A stretch of DNA of 64,000 nucleotides. It comes from Alteromonadaceae bacterium 2753L.S.0a.02. Its GTDB lineage: Bacteria; Pseudomonadota; Gammaproteobacteria; Pseudomonadales; Cellvibrionaceae. The stretch spans positions 496,001 to 560,000 of the forward strand of contig VISH01000001.1 of assembly GCA_007827375.1 (NCBI GenBank), read 5' to 3'. This document shows, one piece after another, positions 37,004 through 46,505 of this stretch; position 1 is the stretch's first letter, and each line of letters opens with the position of its first letter. The translations under genes and the position numbers were made by a program. Under the pieces are notes generated by a model. It saw nothing but the letters and a program-made list of their open reading frames with translations, did not search any database and was not told where the DNA came from.

Positions 37004-37876
37004 ATGCAGAAAGATTCCAGTGCATTGCGACACAAACGACGTTTTTTAAAAATCATGGGCGGTGCCGTTATAGCCTCACCCTTTGTTGCGCTTACGAGTT
37101 GCGGCGGTGGAGGCTTTGCTGAACCCACCGACGATGAAGATTCAGACACAGACACCAGCAGCGAAGATACATCCAGCTCATCTGAATTCAGTGCCGACGA
37201 TTGGGCGGTAGGAGGAACAGCCGCAATCACCACGAGCTTCCCGCCCAGCGACCCTTTCGTCAGCGGACTCGGAAATATGTGCACCACCACACGCAGTTAC
37301 ACCCTGGGGCCTTGTTATTTCAATCCAGATGAATACCGCCAGGATATTTCGGAGGGTGAGCTGGGCATACCCATGGTGTTGGTTTTAAAACTGGTGGATG
37401 CCAATTGTCAGCCCATAACCGGAGCGGATATCGATATTTGGCACTGCGATCGCGATGGGATTTATTCAGGCTCCAGCGCAGGCAGCTCAGACGCCAGTAG
37501 TTTTAATTCCAGCTTCTGTACCGGTAACGATTCCGCTGCACTTGCATCTCGTTGGTTTCGCGGCGTACAAACTACTAATAGCGACGGATTGGTCTATTTT
37601 AAAAGCTGCTTTCCAGGTTGGTATCGTGGGCGAACTACTCATATTCATTTCAAGATAGTTTATCAGGGCACCCAATCTCTGGTATCGCAATTCTGTTTTG
37701 AAGATGCCATGAGTAACGAAATTTATGCAAATCACGCGGAATATACCGGTGAACAGAAAGACACCCTCAATAGCCGCGACTCGGTATTCGGGTCTGATTA
37801 CGAAGCCTATATGTTTACCGTAGAAAAAAACGGCGATGATTCCATGTTGGCGTACAAAGCAATTCAATTAGCCTAG
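37004..37876 (+). CDS. Exported intradiol ring-cleavage dioxygenase, lipoprotein
   Basis: This is a non-heme Fe(III) dioxygenase of the catechol/protocatechuate type that cleaves aromatic rings between the two hydroxyls. All four expected iron ligands are visible: Tyr154 (DRDGIYSG), Tyr207 (FPGWYRGRTTHIHF), His213 and His215. Unlike the classical cytoplasmic enzymes it has a KRRFLK Tat-like signal and a lipobox (LTSC, Cys33), then an acidic Ser/Thr/Asp linker to about residue 65. It should be exported folded and lipid-anchored. Extracellular dioxygenases of this type in biomass degraders are thought to attack lignin-derived catechols. GGAG lies five bases before the ATG and a terminator follows. 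The ring-cleavage substrate is not known. Confidence 0.87.
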   Translation: MQKDSSALRHKRRFLKIMGGAVIASPFVALTSCGGGGFAEPTDDEDSDTDTSSEDTSSSSEFSADDWAVGGTAAITTSFPPSDPFVSGLGNMCTTTRSYTLGPCYFNPDEYRQDISEGELGIPMVLVLKLVDANCQPITGADIDIWHCDRDGIYSGSSAGSSDASSFNSSFCTGNDSAALASRWFRGVQTTNSDGLVYFKSCFPGWYRGRTTHIHFKIVYQGTQSLVSQFCFEDAMSNEIYANHAEYTGEQKDTLNSRDSVFGSDYEAYMFTVEKNGDDSMLAYKAIQLA

Positions 37877-38286
37877 CGGGCCGTCAGCGTTCAGTTTAAG
37901 TGTTCTCCGCACACTTCTCTTTGTCCGACCTTGTTACGGACATCTCAGGGCCGCAAGGCCCTTTTTTTTGCAGCACAAATATTTTCTCGCCGAATACACA
38001 CCCGTGCGGCGGATGGCCACTTTAATAGCTTCATTTTAGAAAAGCAGCCTGCAATTATTTCACCGGAAGATTTATTCTCATCAGTGGGTTCTTTTGCGTT
38101 GGCGATGATCGAAAATGGGCTGATGGACGAGAAAATCGCCAGTGTTAGCTGCTGAGCTTTGCTGCAGGGTGAGCACGGAAAATTCACCAAGCAGCTCCCC
38201 GGCGTGGTCTACAAAAGCAGCCATACCGGTTTTGCCCGCACAATGTCAGCGATTTTATTCGGTGAGCTTCACTCGAGCGGGAGTTT
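37877..38286. other. Intergenic region between convergent genes
   Basis: About 410 bases. Apart from the terminator at 37947-37969 I find nothing firm. Overlapping open frames of 60-80 codons run through 37931-38348 on both strands, but none has a ribosome binding site or a family pattern. It might be the worn remains of a gene, but I cannot show it. Confidence 0.4.
37947..37969 (+). terminator. Rho-independent terminator of the intradiol dioxygenase gene
   Basis: A six-base-pair stem (37947-37952 with 37957-37962) closed by a GCAA tetraloop is followed by a run of T residues, about 70 bases after the stop. Confidence 0.88.
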
Positions 38287-39033
38287 TCACTCCCCGATCA
38301 AGTGTTGTTCCCAATCGAACTTGGGTAGCGAAGCAAAAGCTTCTTTGAGTTTGGAGTCCCAGATGTTGCGAAGGCTCACGAGATAGGCGTCGTCTGTATC
38401 CAGTTTTACATAGTGGTCGGAGTCGAAATTTGCGAATTCACAAATCAACACCTCAATAGGTGGGCCAACCGTAGCATTGGATTTAATGGTGGAATCCATA
38501 GAGACCAAGGCGCAACGCGCAGCATCTTCCAGTGGGGTATTTTTGCGAACCACGCGATCCAAAATAGGTTTGCCGTACTTACTCTCGCCTATTTGCAAAA
38601 ACGGAGTATCTATCGATGCAGCAATAAAATTGCCCGCTGAATAAATCAGGTAGATTTCCTGTTTGCCACCGCGCATTTGGCCACCGAATAAAAGCGACGC
38701 CGAGGCATCGATACCAACAGCTCCCACTTTTGCCTGCGCGTCCATTTGAGCGTTGCGGCTGACTTCAGTGACATAAGCAGCAACATCGTGAATGCGATCA
38801 AAACTCAACAGGTTATTTCGCTCTGTTTGTTCAAGATCTACTTCCAACTGATTCACAATGGCTTGAGTCGTGGCGAGGTTCCCTGCAGAAAGTACGCAAA
38901 ATTTTCTGTCAGGATCTGGGCGAAAAATGTGCATTTTGCTGTAAGACGACAGCATATCCGGCCCCGCATTGGTGCGGGTATCGGAACAGAATACCAACCC
39001 TTCGTTGACCGAAATGGCCAGGCAGTATGTCAT
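38287..39033 (-). CDS. Anbu, proteasome-like N-terminal-nucleophile peptidase
   Basis: This is a cytoplasmic self-assembling peptidase of the Anbu (ancestral beta subunit, BPH) family, related to proteasome beta subunits. Thr2 after the initiator Met (MTYCLAISV) is the predicted nucleophile. FCSDTRTNAGPDMLSSYSKMHIF and VLSAGNLATTQAIV are family signatures, and the length of 248 residues is normal. Anbu genes usually lie in a cluster with an alpha-E domain protein, a circularly permuted ATP-grasp protein and a transglutaminase-like protein. None of these is next to it here, so it is an orphan copy in this window. GAGG lies seven bases before the ATG. Confidence 0.92.
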   Translation of the reverse strand: MTYCLAISVNEGLVFCSDTRTNAGPDMLSSYSKMHIFRPDPDRKFCVLSAGNLATTQAIVNQLEVDLEQTERNNLLSFDRIHDVAAYVTEVSRNAQMDAQAKVGAVGIDASASLLFGGQMRGGKQEIYLIYSAGNFIAASIDTPFLQIGESKYGKPILDRVVRKNTPLEDAARCALVSMDSTIKSNATVGPPIEVLICEFANFDSDHYVKLDTDDAYLVSLRNIWDSKLKEAFASLPKFDWEQHLIGE

Positions 39034-39149
39034 GGTTTAACCTCACATTAGTGGAGTGTATTATAAGTTTGTCTGGTGGTTCACTCTATAGTGACACAAC
39101 ACGTTTGTCACCCCGCCTCTATGTGAAAGTAACGACAGTAGCTATTCCA

Positions 39150-39686
39150 ATGCACTTTCATAAAAATACGATAGCTCAGCTTATTTTAGATGACCCTTAC
39201 AGATTAGAGTTGCTTAAATCCGTAGCAGCCCTTCGCCTACCGGACTGGTATATAGCGGCCGGTTTCGTTCGCAACCTGGTGTGGGACCATTTACATAATT
39301 TCGTGGCCACACCGCTGAATGATGTAGATGTAATATATTTCGATAAAACGAATCGCTTTAAAGATGTCGAGGTCTGCAAGGCGCTAGTTTCTAGCCAACC
39401 AGGAATCAACTGGCAAGCGAAAAATCAAGCAAATATTCATTCTAGCAATGGTTACTTGCCGTATCGCGACAGCGAACACGCGATGACTTTCTGGCCTGAA
39501 AAAGAAACCGCAATTGCTGTGAGATTCACTTCGAATGGACAGATCACGGTTACGGCACCTTTTGGAACAAAATCGCTATTCGAAGGGAAAATTACACACA
39601 ATCCAATTCGAGATAAATCGATTTTTCTGCGACGCATTGAATCTAAGCAGTGGTTGCAGCATTGGCCGAAACTGGTGATAGCTTAA
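39150..39686 (+). CDS. Nucleotidyltransferase-family protein (NTP_transf_6)
   Basis: A cytoplasmic protein of 178 residues of the NTP_transf_6 (PF06042) family of predicted nucleotidyltransferases. WYIAAGFVRNLVWDHLH is the glycine-rich start, and PLNDVDVIYFD carries the acidic metal-binding pair. DSEHAMTFWPEKETAIAVRF and NPIRDKSIFLRRIESKQW follow the family order. Its substrate is unknown. The start is uncertain: ATG 39150 matches where homology begins, but the frame stays open upstream to 39027, overlapping the start of the divergent Anbu gene. Confidence 0.83.
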   Translation: MHFHKNTIAQLILDDPYRLELLKSVAALRLPDWYIAAGFVRNLVWDHLHNFVATPLNDVDVIYFDKTNRFKDVEVCKALVSSQPGINWQAKNQANIHSSNGYLPYRDSEHAMTFWPEKETAIAVRFTSNGQITVTAPFGTKSLFEGKITHNPIRDKSIFLRRIESKQWLQHWPKLVIA

Positions 39687-39779
39687 TCACTGTAAAATCT
39701 TCCCCGTGTCGCAAATTTACAATACGCCGCCCTCTAATAGCGACAGAATATCGCCTCCAATAAACAAGGAGACTACCTT

Positions 39780-40232
39780 ATGCAACCGAGAATTTCCCCC
39801 GACAAAGCCTTTGATCTATTCCCGCAAATTGCCTCTTCGCTTTACGGCTTGGCTGATGCCATTAACGCGACGGAGCTGGATTCCCGCCTGCAGCTCTTGA
39901 TAGAAATACGTGCTTCACAAATAAACAGCTGTGCCTACTGTTTAAATATGCACAATCAAGAAGCTCGCAAGCAGGGTGAAGATCAACAGCGCTTGGATGC
40001 CCTTCCTGCGTGGCGCGAAGTGCCCTGGTTTAGCGAACGCGAGAGAGCGGCACTACATTGGTGTGAACGCTTGACGTCGGTTAACCAGGGCCACCCCAGC
40101 GACACCGATTACGAAACGCTTGGCGCACATTTTACAGAACGGGAAATACTGGCACTCACCGCCCTGATTCTAAAAATAAACAGTTGGAATCGCGTAGTCG
40201 CTGCACTGCACTTTATTCCCGAACGCGCTTAA
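39780..40232 (+). CDS. AhpD-like carboxymuconolactone decarboxylase-family protein
   Basis: A small cytoplasmic protein of 150 residues of the CMD/AhpD family. The CxxC redox motif in SCAYCLNMHNQEARKQGE is intact, with the conserved His three residues after the second Cys. The body is the usual all-helical layout (RLQLLIEIRASQ, FSERERAALHWCERLT, EREILALTALILKINSWNR). Such proteins act as peroxidases or thiol-disulfide partners. AAGGAG lies about eight bases before the ATG. No partner gene such as a sigma factor or AhpC is adjacent. Confidence 0.9.
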   Translation: MQPRISPDKAFDLFPQIASSLYGLADAINATELDSRLQLLIEIRASQINSCAYCLNMHNQEARKQGEDQQRLDALPAWREVPWFSERERAALHWCERLTSVNQGHPSDTDYETLGAHFTEREILALTALILKINSWNRVVAALHFIPERA

Positions 40233-40538
40233 ACATTACACCTGCCCAACTTTATACCCGACATTTCGTAGGGGTTTACGCTCGTGTAACACTCGAGCCG
40301 TAAACCCTATAAAAAAAGTGCCAATACACTCTTAAAACCACTAGTGCCACACAACCCAAGTACTTATAAATAAATTTAAATTTGCGACCAAATTTCCTCA
40401 GATTTTCACATTTCTAATGGGTTTTCTTTCAAATCGCGCCGAAAACGCGCTGAAAACACCGTCTATACTTCAATTTCGATGCGTATCACTTTTTTAAAAG
40501 ATCTACTCCTTTAAATAGCAATTTACGCGGAAAAAAAT
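40233..40538. other. Intergenic region upstream of the globin-coupled kinase
   Basis: About 306 bases. It contains an imperfect hairpin (about 40270-40310: GGGTTTACGCTCG paired with CGAGCCGTAAACCC, two bulges) followed by an A-run rather than a T-run, so it is not a normal plus-strand terminator. The rest is AT-rich and should hold the promoter for the next two genes. Confidence 0.45.
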
Positions 40539-43199
40539 ATGCGTGAAATGAGTAAGTCAAAGAGTTTGGTTATGAACTCAGGGCAGATGAACGCTCGAGA
40601 GTTATTACAGCAGTTTCAAATTCAGGACACCGATTTACAGCTTATTCGCCAATTTGGCGCACAAAAGCAGGTCGACGTTACTGTATTAATTGATGACTTT
40701 TATACCTGGCTGGAAAATCAAATTTGGTATGAGCAATATTTTTCAACTGGCGTGCCCCCCGCTGTTCAGTCCTTACAATGCGATTACTGGAAAAATTTTT
40801 TACTCGCACAAGTTGATGATTCCTATGTAAAACAACGTGTCACCGTCGGCCGGGTACACGCCACAATTAACCTGCCAGTAACTGCTTATCTAGCAGGCAT
40901 GAATTTCGCGCAAAGTTGGTACGCCCAACTCGCCACAAAAATCTCACCCAACTCCAACGAATGCGTCGCGCTACTGGGTGCCATTAACAAACTCATTCAA
41001 CTCGATAGCAATATAGTAATGCACGTATATTCGCTACAGAGCATGGATACTATTCGTCGTCAGGGCGAGCTCACAAGTCGCATTGTACGCGAAGCGACCC
41101 GCGTGGTGCGCACCGCTGCAACCGGGGATTTTAATACCTTCTATCAGAGCCAGGACGATACCGACACCCTGGAAGAGCCTATCAACCGCATGATTGATAG
41201 CTTGAAACGCTTTAGCGAGGAAAATGAAAAAGAGAAGTGGTTAAAATCAGGCATTGCCGATCTCGCTCTGGAAATGCGTGGGGGCCTGCAAATCGATGAA
41301 CTCGGCAATAACGCAATTAGTTTTCTCGCACAATATCTCGGGGCACAGGTAGGTGTTCTGTATGTGGTTGAAGAAGATGGAACAGCAACGCTGAATGCCG
41401 GCTATGCGCACAACCCCAATAAAGCTAAAACCAAGGTGATTCATCCCGGTGAAGGTTTGGTTGGTCAGGTGCTGAAAGAACGCTCAGTTATACGGGTTAA
41501 TAACGTTCCACAAGACTACATCAACATAACCAGCGGTTTAGGAGAACACTCGCCTCGCAATTTAGTGGTGCAGCCCCTGGTTTACGATAACGACGTTAAA
41601 GGCATCGTTGAACTGGGGTCGTTTCAGGATTTTTCCGACGATCAGTTGGAATTTCTGAATCAAGTCTCAGAGTCTATCGCAGTGGCAATTAACTCGGCAC
41701 TGGATCAAGACAAAATGCAACGCCTTCTCAAAGTTGCTCAGCAAACTTCCGAAAAGTTGCAACACCAACAACAGGAACTCGAAACAGCTAACCAAACATT
41801 GGGCGAGCAGGCTCAGGCGCTAAAACAATCGGAAGAAAAACTCACCGCACAGCGTGACATGCTGGAAAAATCCAACCGGGAACTACAGCTCAAGACCCAC
41901 GACCTGGAACGCCAGAAAGCCGAAATGGAACTGGCGCGGCGCGAGCTGGAAGAAAAGGCTGCGCAACTGGCAGATTCCAGTAAATACAAATCTGAATTTC
42001 TCGCCAACATGTCACATGAATTGCGCACACCACTGAACAGCCTTTTGCTCCTGTCACAAACACTTATGGCGAATAAAGAAGGAAATTTCACCGAGGATCA
42101 AGTAGAAGACCTACGGGTAATTCACAGTGGCGGTCACTCACTGTTGATGTTGATTAACGATATTCTCGATTTATCCAAAGTTGAAGCGGGTAAAATGCAC
42201 ATCGTTACCGACCGAGTTGACCTGCAAAATCTCGCCAATAAAGTACACGAGCAATTTAAACCGCTTGCTGCACAGAAGAAACTCGAATTTGTCGTCACTA
42301 CCGAAGGTATCGAAAAACTCAGCTTCTACTCCGACCAACACCGCTTAGAACAAATACTGCTAAATTTATTATCCAACGCCTTTAAATTCACCCACCACGG
42401 CTCGGTATCACTCACAATCTGTAAACCATCGCCCGATGCGAAATTTGAAAACAGTCACCTTTCTGCAACAAACTGTATCGCCTTTATTGTTCGGGATTCC
42501 GGTATAGGGGTTGCCCAGAAAGATCACTCGGCCATTTTCCAGGCTTTCCAGCAGGCCGATGGTTCGACCAGTCGTGCCTACGGTGGAACTGGGCTCGGCT
42601 TAACCATTTCACGAGAACTCTCCTTTTTGTTAGGAGGCGAAATTGCTCTGCGGAGTATCGAAGGTGAAGGCAGCGAATTTACACTCTATATTCCACTTGA
42701 ATTTGTAATTGGTATTCATGCGCCACAGGAACAGAACGAAGCTCACGATGCGCCATTGCCTCGCCCCACGAAACGAACAGCGCGAATTCAACCCTCTCCG
42801 AATTTACTTGACCCCAGCCAGCTGGCACTGGCCGGTCGAAAAATTCTGCTGGTGGATGACGATCTAAGAAATGTTTACGCATTGAGCAAAGTGTTGCGGG
42901 AGTGCGGCGTATTGGTATTACTCGCGGATAACGGTCAACTTGCTGTGGAAAAACTAAAACAAGACCGCAATGTGGATCTCATTCTTATGGATATTATGAT
43001 GCCTGTCATGGATGGCTACCAGGCCATGCGAGAAATTCGCAGCTCTATTTCAAATTCTATTCCCATTATCGCGCTTACCGCAAAAGCCATGAACAGTGAT
43101 CGTGAAAAATGCATCGCTGCAGGAGCCAGTGACTACATGGCGAAACCGGTAGACGTAGATAACCTGTTATCCAAGGTGAAAACATGGTGCATGCATTAA
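40539..43199 (+). CDS. Globin-coupled hybrid sensor histidine kinase (globin-HAMP-GAF-HisKA-HATPase-REC)
   Basis: A soluble hybrid kinase of 886 residues. The N-terminus (about 25-175) is a protoglobin-like heme sensor with proximal His107 in GRVHATINLP. A HAMP-like segment (about 175-235), a GAF domain (about 245-395) and a long Glu/Gln-rich coiled coil (395-482) follow. The HisKA domain has His493 in NMSHELRTPLN, the HATPase has DSGIGV and GGTGLGL, and the C-terminal receiver has Asp818 (LILMDIMMPVMDG). It probably senses oxygen or NO through heme and passes phosphate on. The next gene, 65 bases downstream, starts with a receiver domain and is a likely partner. GCGGA lies about eight bases before the ATG. 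Confidence 0.9.
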   Translation: MREMSKSKSLVMNSGQMNARELLQQFQIQDTDLQLIRQFGAQKQVDVTVLIDDFYTWLENQIWYEQYFSTGVPPAVQSLQCDYWKNFLLAQVDDSYVKQRVTVGRVHATINLPVTAYLAGMNFAQSWYAQLATKISPNSNECVALLGAINKLIQLDSNIVMHVYSLQSMDTIRRQGELTSRIVREATRVVRTAATGDFNTFYQSQDDTDTLEEPINRMIDSLKRFSEENEKEKWLKSGIADLALEMRGGLQIDELGNNAISFLAQYLGAQVGVLYVVEEDGTATLNAGYAHNPNKAKTKVIHPGEGLVGQVLKERSVIRVNNVPQDYINITSGLGEHSPRNLVVQPLVYDNDVKGIVELGSFQDFSDDQLEFLNQVSESIAVAINSALDQDKMQRLLKVAQQTSEKLQHQQQELETANQTLGEQAQALKQSEEKLTAQRDMLEKSNRELQLKTHDLERQKAEMELARRELEEKAAQLADSSKYKSEFLANMSHELRTPLNSLLLLSQTLMANKEGNFTEDQVEDLRVIHSGGHSLLMLINDILDLSKVEAGKMHIVTDRVDLQNLANKVHEQFKPLAAQKKLEFVVTTEGIEKLSFYSDQHRLEQILLNLLSNAFKFTHHGSVSLTICKPSPDAKFENSHLSATNCIAFIVRDSGIGVAQKDHSAIFQAFQQADGSTSRAYGGTGLGLTISRELSFLLGGEIALRSIEGEGSEFTLYIPLEFVIGIHAPQEQNEAHDAPLPRPTKRTARIQPSPNLLDPSQLALAGRKILLVDDDLRNVYALSKVLRECGVLVLLADNGQLAVEKLKQDRNVDLILMDIMMPVMDGYQAMREIRSSISNSIPIIALTAKAMNSDREKCIAAGASDYMAKPVDVDNLLSKVKTWCMH

Positions 43200-43264
43200 A
43201 CCCTGCAGGGAATACCATGCGACCAGTCTCCAAGCCGTCTTAGAGAGTAAGTGAGAGTTACAGC

Positions 43265-45415
43265 ATGCAGCAAAATGCCATTCAAAATGAAAGCAATCTC
43301 CGCATCAAACATTCGAAAATACTGGTAGTCGATGATCTCTGCGAGAATCACCGTGTGTTTAACAACATACTGGGTGATCTAGATGCACAGATCTATTCTG
43401 CCAATTCCGGGGAAGACGCTATTTCATTAATTCTGAGACACCAATTCGCGGTTATCCTGCTTGATGTCATGATGCCGGGCATGGACGGATTTGAAACAGC
43501 CCATCTTATTCGCATTAACGAAGAAACCAAATTCACACCCATTATATTTATCACTGCGATGGAGCCAAACGAAGAGTATGAAAGTCGCGGTTACGAAATG
43601 GGTGCCGTCGATTATTTATTTAAACCCATAAAACCGCAAGCGCTAGTAGGAAAAGTTAAGGTTTTTCTTGAATTGGAACATCAGCGCTACCGGATTAAGC
43701 AAACATTAGACGATATTCAGCGACTCGAAAATCGCAACGAGCTACTTTTGAAATCTGTGGGAGAAGGTATACTCGGTTTGGATCAAATTGGAAAAATCAC
43801 GTTTTCCAACCCCGCAGCGCAAGAGCTTTTGGGGTATACAGAGCGTGAACTTGAGCGCAGAAGCATTTTAGACGTTATGTGCCTTTCATCCACTGAAAAT
43901 GCAACACTAACCTGGGAACACACCGAAGTTTATAAACGCTGTATAAAAGGCCTGGGCCTGCACGAGCACATAGGCGTTTTTTGGGACAAAAACAAATCTC
44001 CCTTTCCTGTGGAATATTTAGCAACCCCAATCAGAGATGGTCACGACAATGCATTTATCGGTGTGGTAATTGCTTTTCAGGATGTCACCGAGCGTAAGAA
44101 AACCGAAGACCGCTTGGCGCAACTGGCACAAATAGACACACTCACAGGCCTTTACAACCGTTATGCCTTTGGCAAACAGCTGTCACAATCCCTGGCGCGG
44201 GGCGAGCGTTCCACAAATAAGCTCGCGTTATTATTTGTGGATCTCGATAAATTCAAACAGGTTAATGACAATTTAGGGCACGAAGCTGGCGACTTGTTGT
44301 TAAAAGCCTGTGCTGATCGCTTGCAAAATTGCGTACGCGAAGGAGATATTTTAAGTCGTATCGGCGGTGATGAATTCACGGTGATTTTGGAAGCCATCGA
44401 CAACGGACGCAGCGCTGCAATTGTCGCAAAAAAAATTAACAACGAACTTTCCAAGCCCTTTGAAGTGTGGGGCAATGAAATTTACATCAGTGCCAGCATT
44501 GGTATTGCCACGTTTCCAGAATCTGCCAAGAGCTCAGATGCCTTGTTGCGTTGTTCTGATATAGCTATGTACAAGGCTAAAGAATCAGGTCGCAACAGTT
44601 TCCAGTTTTTTACCAGCGAAATGCAAAACGAGGTGTCTAGCGAGCTGGCGCTCGAAAATGCCTTGCGCCTCGCAGCGCAAAATAATGAATTCAGTCTGCA
44701 TTATCAACCCAAGCTAGACCCCAGCACTGGAGAGACCGTGGGCGTTGAGGCTCTGCTCCGCTGGCAGAAAAAAAATGGAGAATTTATTCCCCCCGATATT
44801 TTTATTCGCAAAGCGGAGGAAATGGGCTTAATTCAAAGTATTGGCGAATGGGTACTAATTAAAGGTTGTGAGCAAATGCACGCTTGGCAACAACAGGGGT
44901 TTTTTAAAAATGGCCACACCATCGCCATTAACCTTTCCATGCGGCAGCTGGTGTGCGCCGACCTGATCTCCACAGTCGCAAATATACTCGAACAATCTCA
45001 ATTGCCAGCTCATAATCTGGAATTGGAAATCACCGAAAGTATGATGATGAAAGACCCGGAAACCACGATAGACACTCTCAATGGTTTACATAGGCTCGGT
45101 GTAAAGCTCACTATCGATGACTTCGGAACCGGCTATTCTTCACTCAGCCATTTGCGCCAATTGCCCATCGACTGTCTTAAAATCGATAAGTCATTTGTAC
45201 AAGCGCTGGACCAACCCAATGGCGAGGCTATCGTAAAAGCGATTATCGGGCTGGGTAGAAATCTCGATTTAAAAATTGTAGCCGAAGGTGCCGAAACAGA
45301 AGCTCAGGTAAATTTCTTAAAAGCTCACAATATTGATTTAATTCAGGGCTATTACTATAGCCGGCCTATACCTGCACCACTCATTACCAAGTACCTGACG
45401 CAGCGAAATACCTAA
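43265..45415 (+). CDS. Response regulator with PAS, GGDEF and EAL domains (REC-PAS-GGDEF-EAL)
   Basis: A cyclic-di-GMP turnover protein of 716 residues. The receiver (about 17-135) has Asp67 (LLDVMMPGMDG), a PAS domain spans about 155-275, and GGDEF (285-450) has an intact GGDEF motif at 367-371 and an RxxD inhibitory site (Arg358-Asp361). EAL (460-710) has Glu495 in EALLRW plus ITES, DDFGTGYSS, KIDKSF and EGAET. Both catalytic domains look active, so it may make or break cyclic-di-GMP depending on phosphorylation and the PAS ligand. It is co-directional with the globin-coupled kinase 65 bases upstream, so the pair likely links oxygen sensing to attachment or motility. Confidence 0.93.
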   Translation: MQQNAIQNESNLRIKHSKILVVDDLCENHRVFNNILGDLDAQIYSANSGEDAISLILRHQFAVILLDVMMPGMDGFETAHLIRINEETKFTPIIFITAMEPNEEYESRGYEMGAVDYLFKPIKPQALVGKVKVFLELEHQRYRIKQTLDDIQRLENRNELLLKSVGEGILGLDQIGKITFSNPAAQELLGYTERELERRSILDVMCLSSTENATLTWEHTEVYKRCIKGLGLHEHIGVFWDKNKSPFPVEYLATPIRDGHDNAFIGVVIAFQDVTERKKTEDRLAQLAQIDTLTGLYNRYAFGKQLSQSLARGERSTNKLALLFVDLDKFKQVNDNLGHEAGDLLLKACADRLQNCVREGDILSRIGGDEFTVILEAIDNGRSAAIVAKKINNELSKPFEVWGNEIYISASIGIATFPESAKSSDALLRCSDIAMYKAKESGRNSFQFFTSEMQNEVSSELALENALRLAAQNNEFSLHYQPKLDPSTGETVGVEALLRWQKKNGEFIPPDIFIRKAEEMGLIQSIGEWVLIKGCEQMHAWQQQGFFKNGHTIAINLSMRQLVCADLISTVANILEQSQLPAHNLELEITESMMMKDPETTIDTLNGLHRLGVKLTIDDFGTGYSSLSHLRQLPIDCLKIDKSFVQALDQPNGEAIVKAIIGLGRNLDLKIVAEGAETEAQVNFLKAHNIDLIQGYYYSRPIPAPLITKYLTQRNT

Positions 45416-45464
45416 TACGGCTTAAATAGGGCGACCCATAATTATACAACTCGCCCAGTCTCGT

Positions 45465-46505
45465 CTAGCGCCCTTTTAGCTTCCTTGAGTCGATCATAGT
45501 ACGCTTGTAGTATTTTCCAAGTGCTTTGTCTTTAGCGCGTTTTTCTTTCAAGCTCGCAGAATTCAGCGCTTCCTCACGCCGCAACTTTACATAATTATGC
45601 ACGCGTCTTTCATCCAGTTCACCGCGTTGCACAGCGGTATTTACAGCGCAGCCCGGCTCATTTTGATGCTGGCAATCTGAAAACCGACAACTGTTTGCCA
45701 GCTCCTCGATATCGGCGAAGGTCACACTCAAACCATTGTCGCAATCAGCCAGTTGAATTTCACGCATGCCAGGAGTGTCCAACAGCAGGCCACCACTGGA
45801 TAGGGCCAGTAGCGCACGGCTGGTAGTGGTATGACGACCCTTGCTATCGTCCTCGCGAATAGCGCCGGTAAGCTGCGCCTGTTCACCCATTAGGGTATTA
45901 ATAAGCGTTGATTTACCGACTCCCGAGGAACCCAGTACCGCGACGGTTCTACCGGTTTTTACCCAGGGTTGCAAACGTGAAACGGCCTCGGTATCTAATG
46001 CGTTTACAGCTTCCACCGCCAGCCATTTTCCAAGAGACTGCACCTCATCTATGAAACGCTGCGGCTCTTGGGCAAGATCGCTTTTACTTAGTACCACAAC
46101 AGCTTCAGCCTGTGATTCGTTCACCACAGCAAGATACCGCTCGATGCGATTGAGATTAAAGTCGTCGTTCATGGAACACACAATAAAAGCCGTATCCACA
46201 TTGGCGGCAATTAACTGCTGTTGCACTTCGCGACCGGAACCTTTTCGTGAGAAACAGGTTTTTCTTTCAAGCAAACGTAAAAAATGCTGCTCAGAGTTCA
46301 ATAACAACCAATCGCCCACGACCATTTTTGGCATAGAAGCTAGCAGCGCCAGATGCAAGGTATCGAAATCTCCCGACACCAATACTTCAGATTTATGTTG
46401 CGCCACGATTCGGGCTGGAATGGCGTTTTGCCATTCTTCGAGTGAAAGCTGTTGTTGAAAATAAGCTTGCCAACCCAGATTGACAAGGTGATTAGTAATA
46501 GACAT
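45465..46505 (-). CDS. rsgA: Ribosome small-subunit-dependent GTPase A (RsgA/YjeQ family)
   Basis: A circularly permuted GTPase that helps 30S ribosomal subunit maturation. The order is an N-terminal OB-like domain, then G4 (LSKSD), G1 (GSSGVGKST) and G3 (DTPGMRE), and a C-terminal zinc-binding region (CRFSDCQHQNEPGC). About 346 residues is usual. The sequence LNRIERYLAVVNES and a weak OB region suggest it belongs to the second RsgA-like subgroup that many gammaproteobacteria carry beside the main copy. I chose ATG 46505, with GGGG about six bases upstream, over the TTG at 46517. Confidence 0.9.
   Translation of the reverse strand: MSITNHLVNLGWQAYFQQQLSLEEWQNAIPARIVAQHKSEVLVSGDFDTLHLALLASMPKMVVGDWLLLNSEQHFLRLLERKTCFSRKGSGREVQQQLIAANVDTAFIVCSMNDDFNLNRIERYLAVVNESQAEAVVVLSKSDLAQEPQRFIDEVQSLGKWLAVEAVNALDTEAVSRLQPWVKTGRTVAVLGSSGVGKSTLINTLMGEQAQLTGAIREDDSKGRHTTTSRALLALSSGGLLLDTPGMREIQLADCDNGLSVTFADIEELANSCRFSDCQHQNEPGCAVNTAVQRGELDERRVHNYVKLRREEALNSASLKEKRAKDKALGKYYKRTMIDSRKLKGR

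Noticed and set aside
37931..38155. 74-codon open frame after the intradiol dioxygenase, possibly a gene remnant
   Set aside because: It runs through the terminator stem and T-run at 37947-37969 and lacks a ribosome binding site. I cannot link it or its neighbours to any protein family.
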